From assembly GCA_946800325.1 (NCBI GenBank), contig OX326960.1, positions 33,261,629-33,325,628 on the forward strand: a DNA stretch of 64,000 bases, written 5' to 3'. A program made the position numbers and the translations under genes. The notes under the pieces are model-generated. The model ran no database searches, was not told the origin of the DNA, and was given only the letters and a program-made list of their open reading frames with translations. This DNA comes from Luzula sylvatica (taxonomy: Eukaryota > Streptophyta > Magnoliopsida > Poales > Juncaceae). Below are positions 12,481-23,921 of this stretch, piece by piece (positions within the stretch are counted from its first letter, which is position 1; every line of letters begins with the position of its first letter).

Positions 12481-13031
12481 CGGATACTTCAAAAATACAG
12501 AAGTATCCTGAGGATACGCGTATCCGATACGGATACGGGTGCGATACGGTTCGGATACGTATCGGATACGCCACGTGACGTATCCGAATATTTTAATATT
12601 TATTTTTTTCGGATACGGCGGGGATACGGCAAGATACGGCATGATACGGCTGGGGATACGGCCAGGATACGGCTGGGATACTCCATTTAGGATACTTCGG
12701 CCCATTATATATTTTGGCCCATAATATTTTTAAATAAATTATATATGATACTTCTAGGATACTTCTAGATTAGTTCTAAAATATTTCTAGAACAAGTTTA
12801 TGATAGTTTTATGATACTTGTATTGTTTGCTTGATATTATTTATTGTTATCATATTTAATTTAAAAATATAATTAATTAATTATTTAATTTATTACTTAT
12901 TTATTAATTATATATAATATAAATATATTAAATTGCCGTATCCCCGTATCCGTGATTTTTTGAAAATTGCCGTATCGCCGTATCCGTATCGTATCGGATA
13001 CGCTACCCGTATCCGTATCCGTGCAACATAG
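12481..13031. mobile_element. hAT-like non-autonomous element, GGATACG family, copy 2
   Basis: The 551-bp element is flanked by the 8-bp duplication GTTATGGG (12473-12480 and 13032-13039). The inverted ends are CTATGTTACGCGGATAC and CTATGTTGCACGGATAC. Sequence and layout match copy 1 at 8370-8901. Joining the flanks restores a continuous LINE reading frame, so this insertion is younger than the LINE. Confidence 0.88.
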
Positions 13032-13116
13032 GTTATGGGTGGTGAGGTGGACCAATTGTAGGCTTCTTGTTGGAAAATTATACCGTGCCCCCTATTTCCC
13101 CCCACTCAAGGTCATC

Positions 13117-13319
13117 ATCAATGGGGGGCTCATTTCCATCTCCAATTTGCACACAAAATTTTCCACTGAATTAATTATATTTTGAATTAACAGTTAATTG
13201 TGATGCAATTAACAGTTAATACAAGAATCCCATAATTAATTATTTCAATTAACAATTAATTCAAAGCATTATTAATTGAGTGGGAGAATTTTGAGAGATG
13301 AAAAGGAGCCCCCATTGAT
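13117..13319. mobile_element. MITE inside the LINE
   Basis: The two ends are inverted relatives, ATCAATGGGGGGCTC on the left and GGAGCCCCCATTGAT on the right, with homology running about 50 bp inward. The centre is made of AATTAACAGTTAAT-type words. No clear flanking duplication was resolved. Confidence 0.6.
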
Positions 13320-14520
13320 CAGATGAAGTACCATCTCTCTCTTTCATGCAAGGAACTTGCACCAAAATGAAGCTTACACTCTTTTCTTTGTTCTTTTTTC
13401 CTTCGCATGCTCGAAATAGATCCGACACATTACGAAATTTCGAGCCCGAGGGAAGGGAGAGAGCACTTTCTTGATCACGTGAGTGTGTTAGCTCGGGTTG
13501 CACCATGATAACGGGTTGTACGGGTTTAGCGGGTTGCATCACTTTGTCCATTACGGGTTGCACCACTTTGTCCGTTGCGGTTGCCGGTTTGTGAGCTTTC
13601 GGTATGAATTGTTGCTGGATTGCCGGGCCTAACGTAGTGGTTGTCGAGGATGAGGGTGCGAGAGCTTCGACACGTTGTTTCTTCAAGGGAGAGGGGGATG
13701 CCGAGGGTGTGTGGGGTTTTTTATTTTCGGACTCATCGAGCCATTGTTTGCCAAAAATAATCTTGTTGAGATGCAACTCAAAGAATTCAAGGCTTGGGGT
13801 CGGATCCCTTGACAAGCGGTAGAGGTTCTTCAATGGAGCTAAGTGGCTCTACATCGACCTCTTGACTCCCTCCCACAGCAAGAGAGGAGATTGCTTCCGG
13901 AACCAACTTGGGATCCGTAGTGCCGATTAGGAGATCAAGAGTGTCGAGGTAGGAGATGTTATTGAGGGGACCATGGAAAAGTATCTTCCCAAACGAGCTT
14001 GTAATTCTGGCGAGCTCTTCCAAACAAAAGCAATGTAAAGGTAGGTTATGAAGTCTTACCCAAGCCTTGAAGCGAAAGTTAACCGGGGATGCATCGACGG
14101 AGGTTTCCCACGGATAGAGTATGTAGTTCTCGTCTAGAAAGCGATTTAGCTCCGTGGAGAGAAACTCCTTTCTCGCAACATTGTCGGGCAAGGTGACCAC
14201 GTATCGGTTATCGCCAAGAAAAGCAACTTGAAATGGCATAGTCCATTTTCGTTTTGCTAATAGGAATTGTCGAACCTTGGAGAGCGAATGTCCCCGTGCC
14301 AATCGAGCATCGACCACCACGGTTTGGCTCATAGATTCCATGAATTTTCGGAGCTTATCCGTTTGCGTGTGAAAGCATGGAATTTTCTTGCAAGTAGCCG
14401 CTATGTGACCGGTGCGACCACAATTGGTGCACCTTCTCAGTTTGGTGCACCCACTTGTTCGATGTCCTACCTCCAAGCATCTATAACAACGGCCAAACCA
14501 AATGGGATGAGACGGGTCTT
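13320..14520 (-). pseudogene. LINE ORF1 with two CCHC zinc knuckles and a DUF4283-like region
   Basis: Reading from 14488 downwards, the frame gives CYRCLEVGHRTSGC and then CTNCGRTGHIAATC, two consecutive CX2CX4HX4C zinc knuckles that would bind RNA. A roughly 150-residue region resembling the DUF4283/RRM-like part of plant LINE ORF1 follows (WVRLHNLPLHCFCLEEL). A frameshift near 13800-13830 moves the frame into a proline/threonine-rich stretch. The 5' part of ORF1 is missing, as in a 5'-truncated LINE. Knuckles located before the DUF4283-like region reverse the more common order. Confidence 0.75.
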
Positions 14521-14578
14521 TCGGGAGAGGGATGAGACGGGTCTTTCGGCGAAACCAAGCGGTTTGGTGCCCTTTTAT

Positions 14579-15206
14579 AACAAATACATATTTTTTACAC
14601 CTAAAATGGACTCTGTTTTAACATCTGTAATTTCAAGAAGAGTCATGATATGAATCCGACTTACCATCATCTTATTGCCTTAATGTGGTGATATTTTGTC
14701 TTTTAATATTAAATAACTAGATGTTAAAATATTATTTTCCAGATATTTTCGAGGTGTATAATTGTTAATAAAAAAAATTCAAAATTAGTTTATTTAAATT
14801 AAATATGGAATATTGAAAGGTATTTTGGTCTGATTTTTGTAACATCATTCAGTGTAAATTAAAATGAAACTCTATTTAGAGTTTTCTTTTAATATCCAAA
14901 AAGTACCAAAACATTTAATCAAAATAGCTAGAATTCCTCTATACCGTATAGTAATTTTCTATGTACTAATAATTATATCTTGTAAATGTGTTTTTTGCAA
15001 ATATTTTGTTACTTAACCTGCATCTATTTTGCATGAAAGATCATTCATAATGCATTCAATCATATAAACAACGTTGTTGATCCTTATTTCTAACATAAAA
15101 TATTGTTTCATCATAAATATATACATGCAATGCTATCTTGATTTGGGGATCAAGAGTATGAAAAAATTAACAAGCACATTTATTATATTTATTCAATAAT
15201 TTATAG
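14579..15206. other. A+T-rich interval, nothing identified
   Basis: No coding sequence or bounded element is supported. Confidence 0.4.
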
Positions 15207-15521
15207 GACGTTGGAAGAAACCAAGAAGATTTAAGCAATTGAAAATTGAGAATTCGATTGCGAAAATTAATGCGCTTGAAACTCAAGGCGTAGAAAAGGA
15301 GAGTTTTTTTGGAGTGTGCAGCAAAGGAGAAAGCGAGCACCTGGGAGCTTAAAGGTGAACTGCAGAATCTTAAGGATGAACTAAAAAATTCCGACGAGAT
15401 AGCTGCGGAGGAGAAGCGGGAGAACAAAAATATGAAGTAGACCATATTTGGGAGTATTGTAGTAGGGGCCTTAGGTATTGGGTATGCTTATCTCAAGAAA
15501 TTGGGTTTCTGCGGATATTAG
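15207..15521 (+). pseudogene. Orphan last exon of a coiled-coil, tail-anchored protein
   Basis: A possible splice acceptor (TTATAG, ending 15206) precedes a frame that reads KQLKIENSIAKINALE... as a heptad-like coiled coil. After a one-base slip in the T-run near 15305 it continues ...ECAAKEKASTWELKGELQ and KDELKNSDEIAAEEKREN. An in-frame TAG near 15437 is followed by a hydrophobic segment (IFGSIVVGALGIGYAYL) and a short basic end, which looks like a C-terminal membrane anchor. AATAAA follows near 15537. The frameshift plus stop indicate a dead copy. The parent family is not recognised. Confidence 0.45.
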
Positions 15522-15539
15522 AATGTAATTGTCTTCAAT

Positions 15540-16709
15540 AAAATTCAAAATATCATCATATACAATTATCTAATTTTGTCTCAAATATTATCTATGAACA
15601 TCTAATAATACAATTCATCTCCAATGTTTCAATTACACCTCTGGATTTCATATTTCTATTTAGCTGCCTTGTATGTATATATTTATTTACTCTTTTTTAT
15701 GTTTCTCCTTAAAAAAAAGATCCACTTGTCTCAAATATTTGTACCGAGAATATGATTCTTATATTTAGAATTATAAAAAAAAGATCTTTCTGTTTTTTCG
15801 CAGCAAAATTGACATTATAAGTTGGGGGTTTAAAATTCGATACATTAAAATCGAGAGGTTAAATTGCAAAAATTACCAATAGTATCAAAACTCTGAGCCA
15901 TTGGAATCATATTATCGGTACAAATATTTCCATGCGAAGGTCTAGATCCAAAAATCCCGCAATATGCACCCGGAACCCTCGACTTCCACCCGTATCAGTC
16001 CCTAATAAAATTATCGATTTTATAGGGTTATAAATGCAAATATCCCAAAATAGCCCGCATCACTGACCTAGAGAGAAGTCTGGACATTTGCGGCTATGGC
16101 CGCAGCAGATCCACTTGATGATCCTCCAGGGACTCGATCCGGCACTCATGGATTTTTTCAGGCATAATGCATATTTTCGCCTTTTATACTGCATTATATA
16201 ATTTCCAAATTCTTCATGATGATCAATTATATAATAAAATATATGTTTAAAAATCCCGCCTATTAACCATTTCGTCCATGATGGTTCTGCCGAGACACGC
16301 CGCGCTCGATTTAACAATTTATCAATTAACCGCAAATCAAAATATTTAATTTGGACCTCAAATACAAATGCTACTGATATAGTGATATATTAATATTTAA
16401 AGAGCAATTAAAATTAATTCGTCCCTAAACACCGGTACAGTATAGCTGGTCGCAAATGCTGACATGACGTCCCCTAAAAACTTCACAAATTTCAAATTCA
16501 ATGTGGATTTGTTTTAGACTTCTATTACCCTTTGTTGAGAAGCTTCTTCTCGATGGTATGACCAACCGCATCCCAGGAGGCAAGACTCATCTCTGTAAAA
16601 AGTAAATACAAACAAAAATTACAGTGCGTCGATATAAATGTCATGTTCCTCAACTATATAGTCCGCCATTTTCACTGACATCATTTTCATGCTCTAATTT
16701 ATAAATTTA
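15540..16709. other. Gene-poor interval
   Basis: The 91-residue minus frame at 16060-16335 has no recognisable domain. A tRNA-like B-box-type word (minus strand, near 16125-16140) hints at old SINE sequence, but no A box or tail was found. Confidence 0.3.
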
Positions 16710-16718
16710 AAAAATATA

Positions 16719-17550
16719 GACAAATTTAAAAAAAAAACCCTAACTTTTTTGGATATTCTAAAAAAACACCTATTTTTTTGGAAACTCCAAAAAAAACTCT
16801 CTTCAAAACTTTTTTTTTTCAAGTACTCACTTATAGGGATTAAAACTAACCATGGATGATGTTAAATTTTTTTTTTTACCAAAATACCCATCTATTTTCA
16901 TATGTAGTAATCAAAAAAATATTTTTGTTATTTTTTATTAATTTTATTAATTTAAGAAAATTCATATTTATTTTTTAACATGTTGTGATTTCAAAACAAT
17001 AAAATTATTACATGTTATAAAATAAACAACAATAAATAAACACACTGAAAATATATGCATAGAAAAATATTTGTTTAAACATCTAGTATTTTATTTTCGT
17101 TCTGTTTTTTATGTATTTTTTTAATAGTTTCATGATTTTTTTTTTTAAATATTTACAAGGTGTTCTTTTAATATTGTTGTTTATCTTATTATTTTATGTT
17201 AGTTTTGTTTGGAAAAAATATAAAAATAAATATACATAATGTATGAAATATAAAAATTATATGAATATAACATATAATAACTATTTTTTAAAAGTAATTA
17301 TATGTTAAGCTTTTTTTTAGGATTTTTTAAATTAAAGAAATATATATATTTTTAATTACTACGTATGTAAATATAAGGATATTTTGGTAAAAAAAAAAAT
17401 TTATTACTATCCATGGTTAGTTTTTAATTCCTATATGGGGATATTTGAAAATAAAAGTTTGGTAGAGAGTTTTTTTGGAGTTTTCAAAAGAATAGTAGTT
17501 CTTTTAGAATATCCAAAAAAAATAATTTTTTTTTTTGTTGAGAATTGCCC
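16719..17550. mobile_element. Mutator-type MITE, CCCTAACTTTTT family, copy 1
   Basis: The 832-bp segment is flanked by AAAAATATA (16710-16718 and 17551-17559), a 9-bp duplication. The ends are inverted: ACCCTAACTTTTTTGGATAT on the left corresponds to ATATCC...TTT on the right, and the inner ACCATGGATG/CCATGGTTAG pair is also inverted. It belongs to the same family as 62124-63214. The 63-residue frame at 17384-17575 lies in the terminal repeat and is not a gene. Confidence 0.75.
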
Positions 17551-17559
17551 AAAAATATA

Positions 17560-17897
17560 TATTCATATTAAATAAATTACCAATTTAACCTGGCACGATT
17601 GTAAACACATGCTCAAATAAATGACTGAATGTGAACGGTCCATGACCAATATCATGTAATAACCCTACATAATCATAAAATTTATAATACTTTATTAAAA
17701 AATCATAAATTGTATCATATTTTTTATTTAACAAACCTTCTAATTTTGCATTTTGCATGTCAAAAATATCAATATCGAGCTTAGATCTCTGTAAAGGTTT
17801 ATTCTTAAATTAGCAAAAATAAAAAGGTCCAAAATGAAATATTGTTATTATTAATTAATTAATTAGAACCTGAAATCTTTTTTAGGATTGAATAATA
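17560..17897. other. A+T-rich interval, nothing identified
   Basis: No gene or bounded element is supported. Confidence 0.4.
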
Positions 17898-19020
17898 CTA
17901 GGAGAATACTCGCACTACGCAGCGATGATGTTCATTATGTTTTTCATTTTAATACAAAGTACATATAAATATGATAATATCGATAATTTCATTTTATAAT
18001 ATAATTATTTGAACTAATTTGTGTATAACTCTGTGTATATTGTACTATTATTTTACATTATGATGACAAAAAATCTTATTTTTTTAATCAAATAATAACA
18101 CTTATATTAATGTCATTGTATAATAATAATATAAGAGTTATAAGATGATTCTACAAAAAACATAACAACAAATATTATATCATTGTTGTTCACAATATTT
18201 CATACAATATCAAATATAAAAATAATGAATCATACAAACATAAGTAGTAACCTATCATTAATTATATATTAATATATAATGCACTAAAAAATATAAAAAA
18301 TATCAAACTTAATAGTGAAAGTAATTTAATAAATAATATAAAAATTAATTTAGCATAACCATAAATATAAATTATTTTATATCATATGATTTTTTTTTTA
18401 TTTTATATATTTAAAGATAACATTATAATTTGATGAGTGTTTATAAATTTAAGAAATTATTTCGATGGATAAACTTTTGCTTATTTCTATTATTTAAAAA
18501 AATATATTAAATGTGTTTGATTAGAAACCCAAATATAATAAACTTAGTATGATATGGTATTGGTATAGTTATGATTTTTTTTTTAAAATAAATATTAATA
18601 TTGAAAATTCTATTATGTATATAAAATAATTAAAATTTTATTTTGTAAAAATGCACTTTTTGCATTGTATTTTTTACATAATATTTTACAAATTCAAATT
18701 ATGAAAATGGTATGTATGAACTATACTAATATGGATGTCAAAATAAAAAAAAAATTAAAACAGATATATTTGATGAATTTTTAAAATTAAAATTCTAAAA
18801 TTAATACTATTATATGTTGTATGTTTATAATATTACATAATAAGTTATTATTAGTATTTCATATATATATATTTTTCATCTTCCATTGGATTCACATTTG
18901 ATTATGTAATTTTATGTGAAATGATAAATAATTGAATAAACTTAGTATAACATTAACCTAGTCAATTATAATAGTCCACATCATTAATATATAATGATGT
19001 GGATTTCTAAGAATCTTTAA
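17898..19020 (-). mobile_element. Helitron-like element, copy B
   Basis: On the minus strand it ends with a hairpin (TCGCTGCGTAGTGCGA), the spacer GTATTCT and CCTAG followed by host T. The terminus is nearly identical to 5606, and the body is homologous to copy A without the 393-bp duplication. The distal edge is approximate, near an inverted CCACATCAT/ATGATGTGG pair. There is no coding sequence. Confidence 0.6.
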
Positions 19021-19280
19021 AACACAGTATAAAATAAAGGACACTCAAATGGCTACAAAAAAATATTTATAAAAAGAAAGTGATGATAAAGGACACTCAA
19101 ATGATTAATTAATTGTGTAAATTTTGTCACATATCATAATCTAATGATTAAAAAGAAAGTGATGATGTGCCACAAAAAAATTACATAAAATTGAGTCCCA
19201 AATAGGGATGGGATAAATTTTGCAAGGGCCAAATGATATTCATAGACGTACAAATAATATTTTGTTGGGGTCTAAGTGAT

Positions 19281-20156
19281 ATAGGGATGTCAATGGTCGG
19301 GTAAAATCCGAACCCGCGGGTACCCGACCCGAACGGGACGGGTAATATCCGAAAAAAAATATCCGATTCTGGTTCGGGTCGGGTTCGGACGGAATACTAC
19401 CCGTTCCGCCATTAAAATTTACCCTTTCATCTCAAAACCCTAACTACAACCACTAGTACCATAACAACAAGTACAAACAGCCGCGACCTAGCTTTTTCTC
19501 TTTCTCTCCTTCTCTCGAGGGGACTGTGGTGCGCCGTGCCTCTTCCAGGAGTCTTCCTGGTGTGATCATTTTTCATCATCGCCGCTTTTCCATGCGTGTG
19601 TAGCAACAGTCAAAGCCTCTTCTCTTTCACATGTTTACAATTAATAAATTAATAATCTAACTAAATTGATTCTTGATATTTTTTGTGTGACTGGTGTGCT
19701 AATCTTTGTTTTCACATGTATACATCAAAGTCTGTCTTTTGTTTGACTGATTTTGTTGTTCTTTCGAATCTTGGCATAATATTTTTTGTGGACTTTTTCT
19801 GATTCAGTGGATACTAAATTTTTTTGAATATTTTGTGAATTGTTTTTCCGTGGATATTAATGACATTTCCACATTGAACAAAAACAAAATCACGCACAGT
19901 GGACAGTGAAATTTTGGAAGTAAATAAAAAAATCAATTTTCAATTAAACAAAAAAATAACCAAAAAAATTCACAACTAAATTTTTTTTCCGGGTAAACAG
20001 GTATACCCGCGGGTAGGAATTTACCCGCGGGTTCGGGTTCGGATATGAATTTTTATTCGTGAGTATTTTGGATTCGGGTTCGGATAATATCCGAAATTTC
20101 GGGTTCGAATACGAAAGAGACTTATCCGAACCCGACCGGTCCCGTTGACATCCCTA
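19281..20156. mobile_element. hAT-like element, TAGGGATGTCAA family, copy 1
   Basis: The ends are inverted: TAGGGATGTCAATGG... on the left and ...GTTGACATCCCTA on the right, with GGGTCGGGT/ACCCGACCC-type subterminal repeats. The flanks TAAGTGAT (19273-19280) and TAAGTGAA (20157-20164) are an 8-bp TSD with one mismatch. The centre has a pyrimidine-rich, leader-like part (19490-19560) but no open transposase. Confidence 0.75.
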
Positions 20157-20164
20157 TAAGTGAA

Positions 20165-20681
20165 CACCAAATTAAATCTCAAACGAGAAACCAATAAGGC
20201 AGCACACCTCCTCAATATTTTTTGGAAACCTTAAAATTGATTAAAAGACAAGAAGATTAATCAGTATTTTCAGAAATATGACGCTCGATTATGCAATAAA
20301 TTACAAATAAAAGGACAACACGAAGCAATGCAAATAGTATTATACCTGAAATTTCAAATCACGACAATACTAATACATGAGCGCACAAGAAAACAAAACT
20401 CAAATTTGAAAAACTCAAATTTGAAAAACTCAAATTTGGAATGAGAAGAATAATAACAAAAGGTTCAGAAAATGAATTTACAATTTTACATGAATTTGAA
20501 GAAGCAGTTCTATTAAAGAGAGAAAGAGGTGAATAGAGAGAGATTGACATACCAATTTGAATTCACAATTAAACCTAATGAACATAAAATATTCAAAAAT
20601 CAAAACAACAACAAATTAAATACTCAAAAAGTATGAAATTAAGAAACAAATTTTGCTAACTGATCAATTGTAATGCAAACA
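20165..20681. other. A+T-rich interval with a 15-bp tandem repeat
   Basis: ACTCAAATTTGAAAA is repeated three times at about 20398-20442. The rest is probably decayed internal sequence of the adjacent Copia element, but no Pol domain is detectable. Confidence 0.45.
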
Positions 20682-21647
20682 TTATTCAAAAATAAATTTT
20701 GACATACCAATATGCTCGTGTTTTCGTCCACGCCTCGAATCCTTTCTATCATGATTGTTTTCGCATTTGTTCCATGGTGCGTGTTCGGAATGTACTGTCC
20801 AACACGTGTCGGTTGTGTGACCCATTTTCTTGCACTCGAAACACACCGGTTTCAAGTGTTGGCACTTTCGGTCATCGTTGAACTTGCGCTCTTGGTCCTT
20901 TAAGTCCTCGTGTCTCCTTACCAACAAAGACATCTCATTCTCGTTTTCGTTCGTGTGGATAACGAGGTTGGCTATAGGTCCGGAATTTGAGGTGCTTGTC
21001 GTGTTGTTGCTTCGTTGTTTCATGCGAGCTTCGAAATTTCGGAGATAACTTACGAGAATTTTCGGAGTGATGTCTTGGGTAGACATCATGGTTTCCGAGA
21101 CGACGAGGAGAGTTTCCCAATTTGACGGCATAGCTCGAATTAGCTTACCTACAACTCGAGAATTTGTTAGTTTCTCTCCTAGAGTGATGAATTCGTTTTT
21201 GATATGCGTCATTCGTGAGTACATATCATCTACGGATTCATTCTCGATCATTCGGAAACGATCAAATGATTGTTCGAGTCCCATTAATTTGGTTCTCTTC
21301 ATTCTATCGTTTCCTGCGAATCGATCTAGGAGTGCTCGCCACATGGAATGAGATGTGGTACATCCATCCACAAGTATGGAAAGTGACCCGACAATATTGG
21401 TGAGGATAAAGTTTTGGGCATATGCGTCGGCGGTCACATCGAGATCGGAGCCGTGGCATAATTTTCTCGTGGGGTCGGTTTCGGAGGTACTTACCGTGAA
21501 AATTTCGAAACTTTTTTCCACCACCGATCTCAATCTTTGGATGGTAAATACATTTAACATGCATCTCTTCCAAAGATTACAATTATTTCCATCTAAGTTT
21601 GCGGGGTATGTAATTTGGTTCCTATAACTGATTGAGACCATTGTCAC
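20682..21647 (-). pseudogene. Copia-type retrotransposon Gag protein
   Basis: The 321-codon open frame has the layout of plant Copia Gag. The N-terminal part (NLDGNNCNLWKRCML) is followed by the UBN2-type core (SMWRALLDRF, LIRAMPSNWETLL) and a C-terminal zinc knuckle, CFECKKMGHTTDTC (CX2CX4HX4C, about residues 270-283), then a basic tail. It lies immediately downstream of a primer-binding site and LTR on the same strand. Protease, integrase and reverse transcriptase are absent below 20682, so the element is truncated although this frame is intact. Confidence 0.85.
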
Positions 21648-21673
21648 TTACACAAAGAGACGGTTAGTATTTT

Positions 21674-21685
21674 GCTCTGATACCA
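21674..21685 (-). promoter_or_regulatory. Primer-binding site, initiator tRNA-Met type
   Basis: The minus strand reads TGGTATCAGAGC, the standard plant Copia primer-binding site complementary to the 3' end of initiator tRNA-Met. It begins two bases after the LTR end. Confidence 0.93.
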
Positions 21686-21687
21686 AT

Positions 21688-22465
21688 TGTTGTTTAATCT
21701 AGACCTAGAGGGAGGTGAATAAGAAGTCCTAAGGTCCAATTTTCGCGGTAATGGAATACAATTACAATTTGGTGTGGAAGCGTAAATAAATTAGAGAAAG
21801 AAATATAATACCGAAACAAATAACACACGATATTTGTTTACGGAGTTCGGTAGGTGGTTGCTTTGTAGATTTAACTCACCGGCTACTTGCTCAATTGACC
21901 GACTCGATTGATTGCAAGTACTTACGTCTCCGGAATTGCCTTGCGCATTTTCGGCTTTCGGTTGAATACTCAAATCAAACAATTACAATGTTTGCCTAGA
22001 TCGATTTACACGCTTTTATCGATCTATGATGGGCTTTACAATCTTTGCACTAGCCTATTACAATTATCTAATACAAACTAAACGTGATCAGTCAAGCAAG
22101 TTGGGAATCGTATTTGATGGATTCGAAAGTGGATCTTTTGGAAATATAAGCTCAAGATATTTGACTAAGTTTCTCTCTTTTAGTTTGCTCTTTAAAAGTG
22201 TGGAAGAGTTGGAGAGAGAAACCTAAGAGGGGAGTTATTTATAGAACACATAATCCCCTCACAAACTTAAGTTTTCTGCACAGTGCGTCATTACGCAAGG
22301 TTTTGGTGCGTCATGACGCACATACTGGTCAAACTAGCTGTTGCGGTGATTTTGTTCAAAACTAGTGTATACCGTCATGACACATGATATGGTGCGTCAT
22401 GACGGTAGCTTGTATACTTGAAGGTTCGTTAGAACCCTTGAATGGTTCGTAAACGATACAGCTTG
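21688..22465 (-). mobile_element. Copia LTR (5' LTR of the minus-strand element)
   Basis: On the minus strand the LTR ends ...AAACAACA directly before the primer-binding site. It matches the solo LTR at 51129-52623 over the whole region from the TATA box (CTATAAATA, near 22233-22241) to the 3' end, including the AATCAATCGAGTCGGTC block. Upstream of TATA is an array of TCATGA-core palindromes (22283-22407). The distal end is not found; the sequence runs into 59-bp tandem repeats at 22471, so the outer part of U3 is lost or replaced. Confidence 0.85.
22283..22407. promoter_or_regulatory. Palindrome array, TCATGA core, in LTR U3
   Basis: Four 16-bp units: GTGCGTCATTACGCAA (22283), GTGCGTCATGACGCAC (22306, perfect palindrome), a half-degenerate unit at 22370, and GTGCGTCATGACGGTA (22392). 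They sit 40-160 bp upstream of the LTR TATA box, a usual place for transcription-factor sites. The half site TGACG is a known bZIP core, but the binding factor is unknown. Confidence 0.8.
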
Positions 22466-22470
22466 GTTTT

Positions 22471-22612
22471 ACTTTTATTTTTCAAGTATACTTATATGTA
22501 TTACTCATTTATTTCGATTTCAAACTTTTACTTTTATTTTTCAAGTATACTTATATGTATTACTCATTTATTTCGATTTCAAATTTTTATTTTTATTTTT
22601 CAAGTATATTTA
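22471..22612. repeat. 59-bp tandem repeat, about 2.4 copies
   Basis: ACTTTTATTTTTCAAGTATA begins units at 22471, 22530 and 22589, a period of 59 bp. The last unit is partial. Confidence 0.9.
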
Positions 22613-22619
22613 TATATAG

Positions 22620-22771
22620 GTTAGAAGTATCCGACAAATATCCGTTATTATTTTGAAATAAAATATTCGAATACGCCACATGGAATATCCGATACGTATC
22701 CGACGAGTATCGGTATCCGATACGGCATCCGATACGATACAACTTGATTTTTGAAGTATCTGCGTAACATA
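22620..22771. mobile_element. Truncated GGATACG-family hAT element
   Basis: The right end reads GAAGTATCTGCGTAACATAG, matching the inverted end of the family at 8370 and 12481. The interior has CGATACG/CGTATCC words. The left end is truncated against the 59-bp repeats. Confidence 0.7.
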
Positions 22772-23921
22772 GCTGAGAAGTAATGTGTGTAAGAGTGAAA
22801 AACATAAGCCACAAAGAAAGGAGGCGAAGAAGAGAGGCGTGAGGATGGAATGTAAAATAAAATTAATTACAGTTGAGCGTGCTTTTGAAATCCGAATGTA
22901 TTGAAAAGATGACGTATGACGTGGTGTTAGATGGGACAAAGTGTTTGTAAATTATATTAGTAGGATTAATTATCTAGCAAGAACTGGTTTAACACACGTA
23001 TATATACTAAGTAAATATGTGTTGAACGAACAAGAATATTTAAATAACCATTCATTTTGTATATACTAAATCTAGTAAATAAATCAAAGTCTAAAAAAAT
23101 ATGAAATTTATAATATGTCTTGGATAAATCAACATAATTCCGTGTAGAATTTCTTTCGGAGATGACTAGTCATTTCTTTCGAATCATCAAGTTATATATC
23201 CTCGTAGTGATTCTCATAAAAGAATCACTTTTCCTTAGAACAGAGAGAGTCGAGAATCTCATAAAAAATGAGGAATTTATTTTTTCTTCATTTAGAATAT
23301 TCATAATATTTTTTACTATAATATTTTGGGAGATCTGGGTTGAAAGAATTAGGTGTTATGCCTCAATTCTCATTAACACATGGTCTTCTTCTATTATTTT
23401 TGGTTGGTTCACTATTTACCAACACATGAATGATGTGGGGGAATTCAGAAGGGACTAGTAAATATTTCCTATCAAGAATACCTCCATAAACTCAATTTGC
23501 ATAAATTGGGCTTACAGACAAACAATGGCTCACTACAATAATTCGCATCATGTACATGTGAATCAAGACCATACGGAAACTATAACTGCAACAGAAAAAT
23601 ATCTTCAATCGACCAATTACCAGTTTACCATAATAATACCAAACCAGAACTAAAAAGGCCCAATAATTCATGAATCATGCATGATTGTTCTAGTCCACAC
23701 TACAGTACATCCCTTGTCCAAACCATTGTGATTCACGTTCGGTGTATAACGATTGGTTTAGATTTCGCGCCATATCTCCACCCCACAATCGTAAATACAA
23801 AATCAACGTTTTCATTTAACAACTCAGAGAACTATCACGCAAAACAACAAATCCTCCAATTGTTGCTTTAAATCTGCCCCAAATCAGCTCAGGTTTTCGG
23901 TGCCACATTCTCATTTCTTCC
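22772..23921. other. Interval upstream of the aldo/keto reductase gene
   Basis: A 98-codon plus-strand frame at 23162-23458 codes for a hydrophobic protein of unknown family (segments such as YILVVILI and IFIIFFTIIF). It has no visible promoter or homologue that I recognise, so I do not call it as a gene. The last 400 bp should contain the promoter and leader of the gene at 23922; no clear TATA box was seen. Confidence 0.35.

Larger units (their letters stand above)
10297..14568 (-). mobile_element. Decayed L1-type LINE, host to two younger insertions
   Basis: On the minus strand the segment carries LINE pieces in their native order: ORF1 with two CCHC knuckles, an ORF1 tail, the start of the endonuclease domain, and the C-terminal zinc-binding region of the RT protein. 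It ends in an A-rich tail at about 10297-10304. GCCCTTTTAT flanks both sides (10287-10296 and 14569-14578), which I take as a short TSD. A hAT element (12481-13031) and a MITE (13117-13319) are inserted in it. Most of the endonuclease and the reverse transcriptase core are deleted. Confidence 0.65.

Noticed and set aside
12424..12724. Two plus-strand frames of 61-88 codons
   Set aside because: They lie in the GGATACG-rich end of the hAT element, and the same peptides (YVTRILQK) appear at the other copies as a by-product of the repeat.
20699..21627. Several 60-94-codon plus-strand frames
   Set aside because: They are antisense shadows of the Copia Gag frame.
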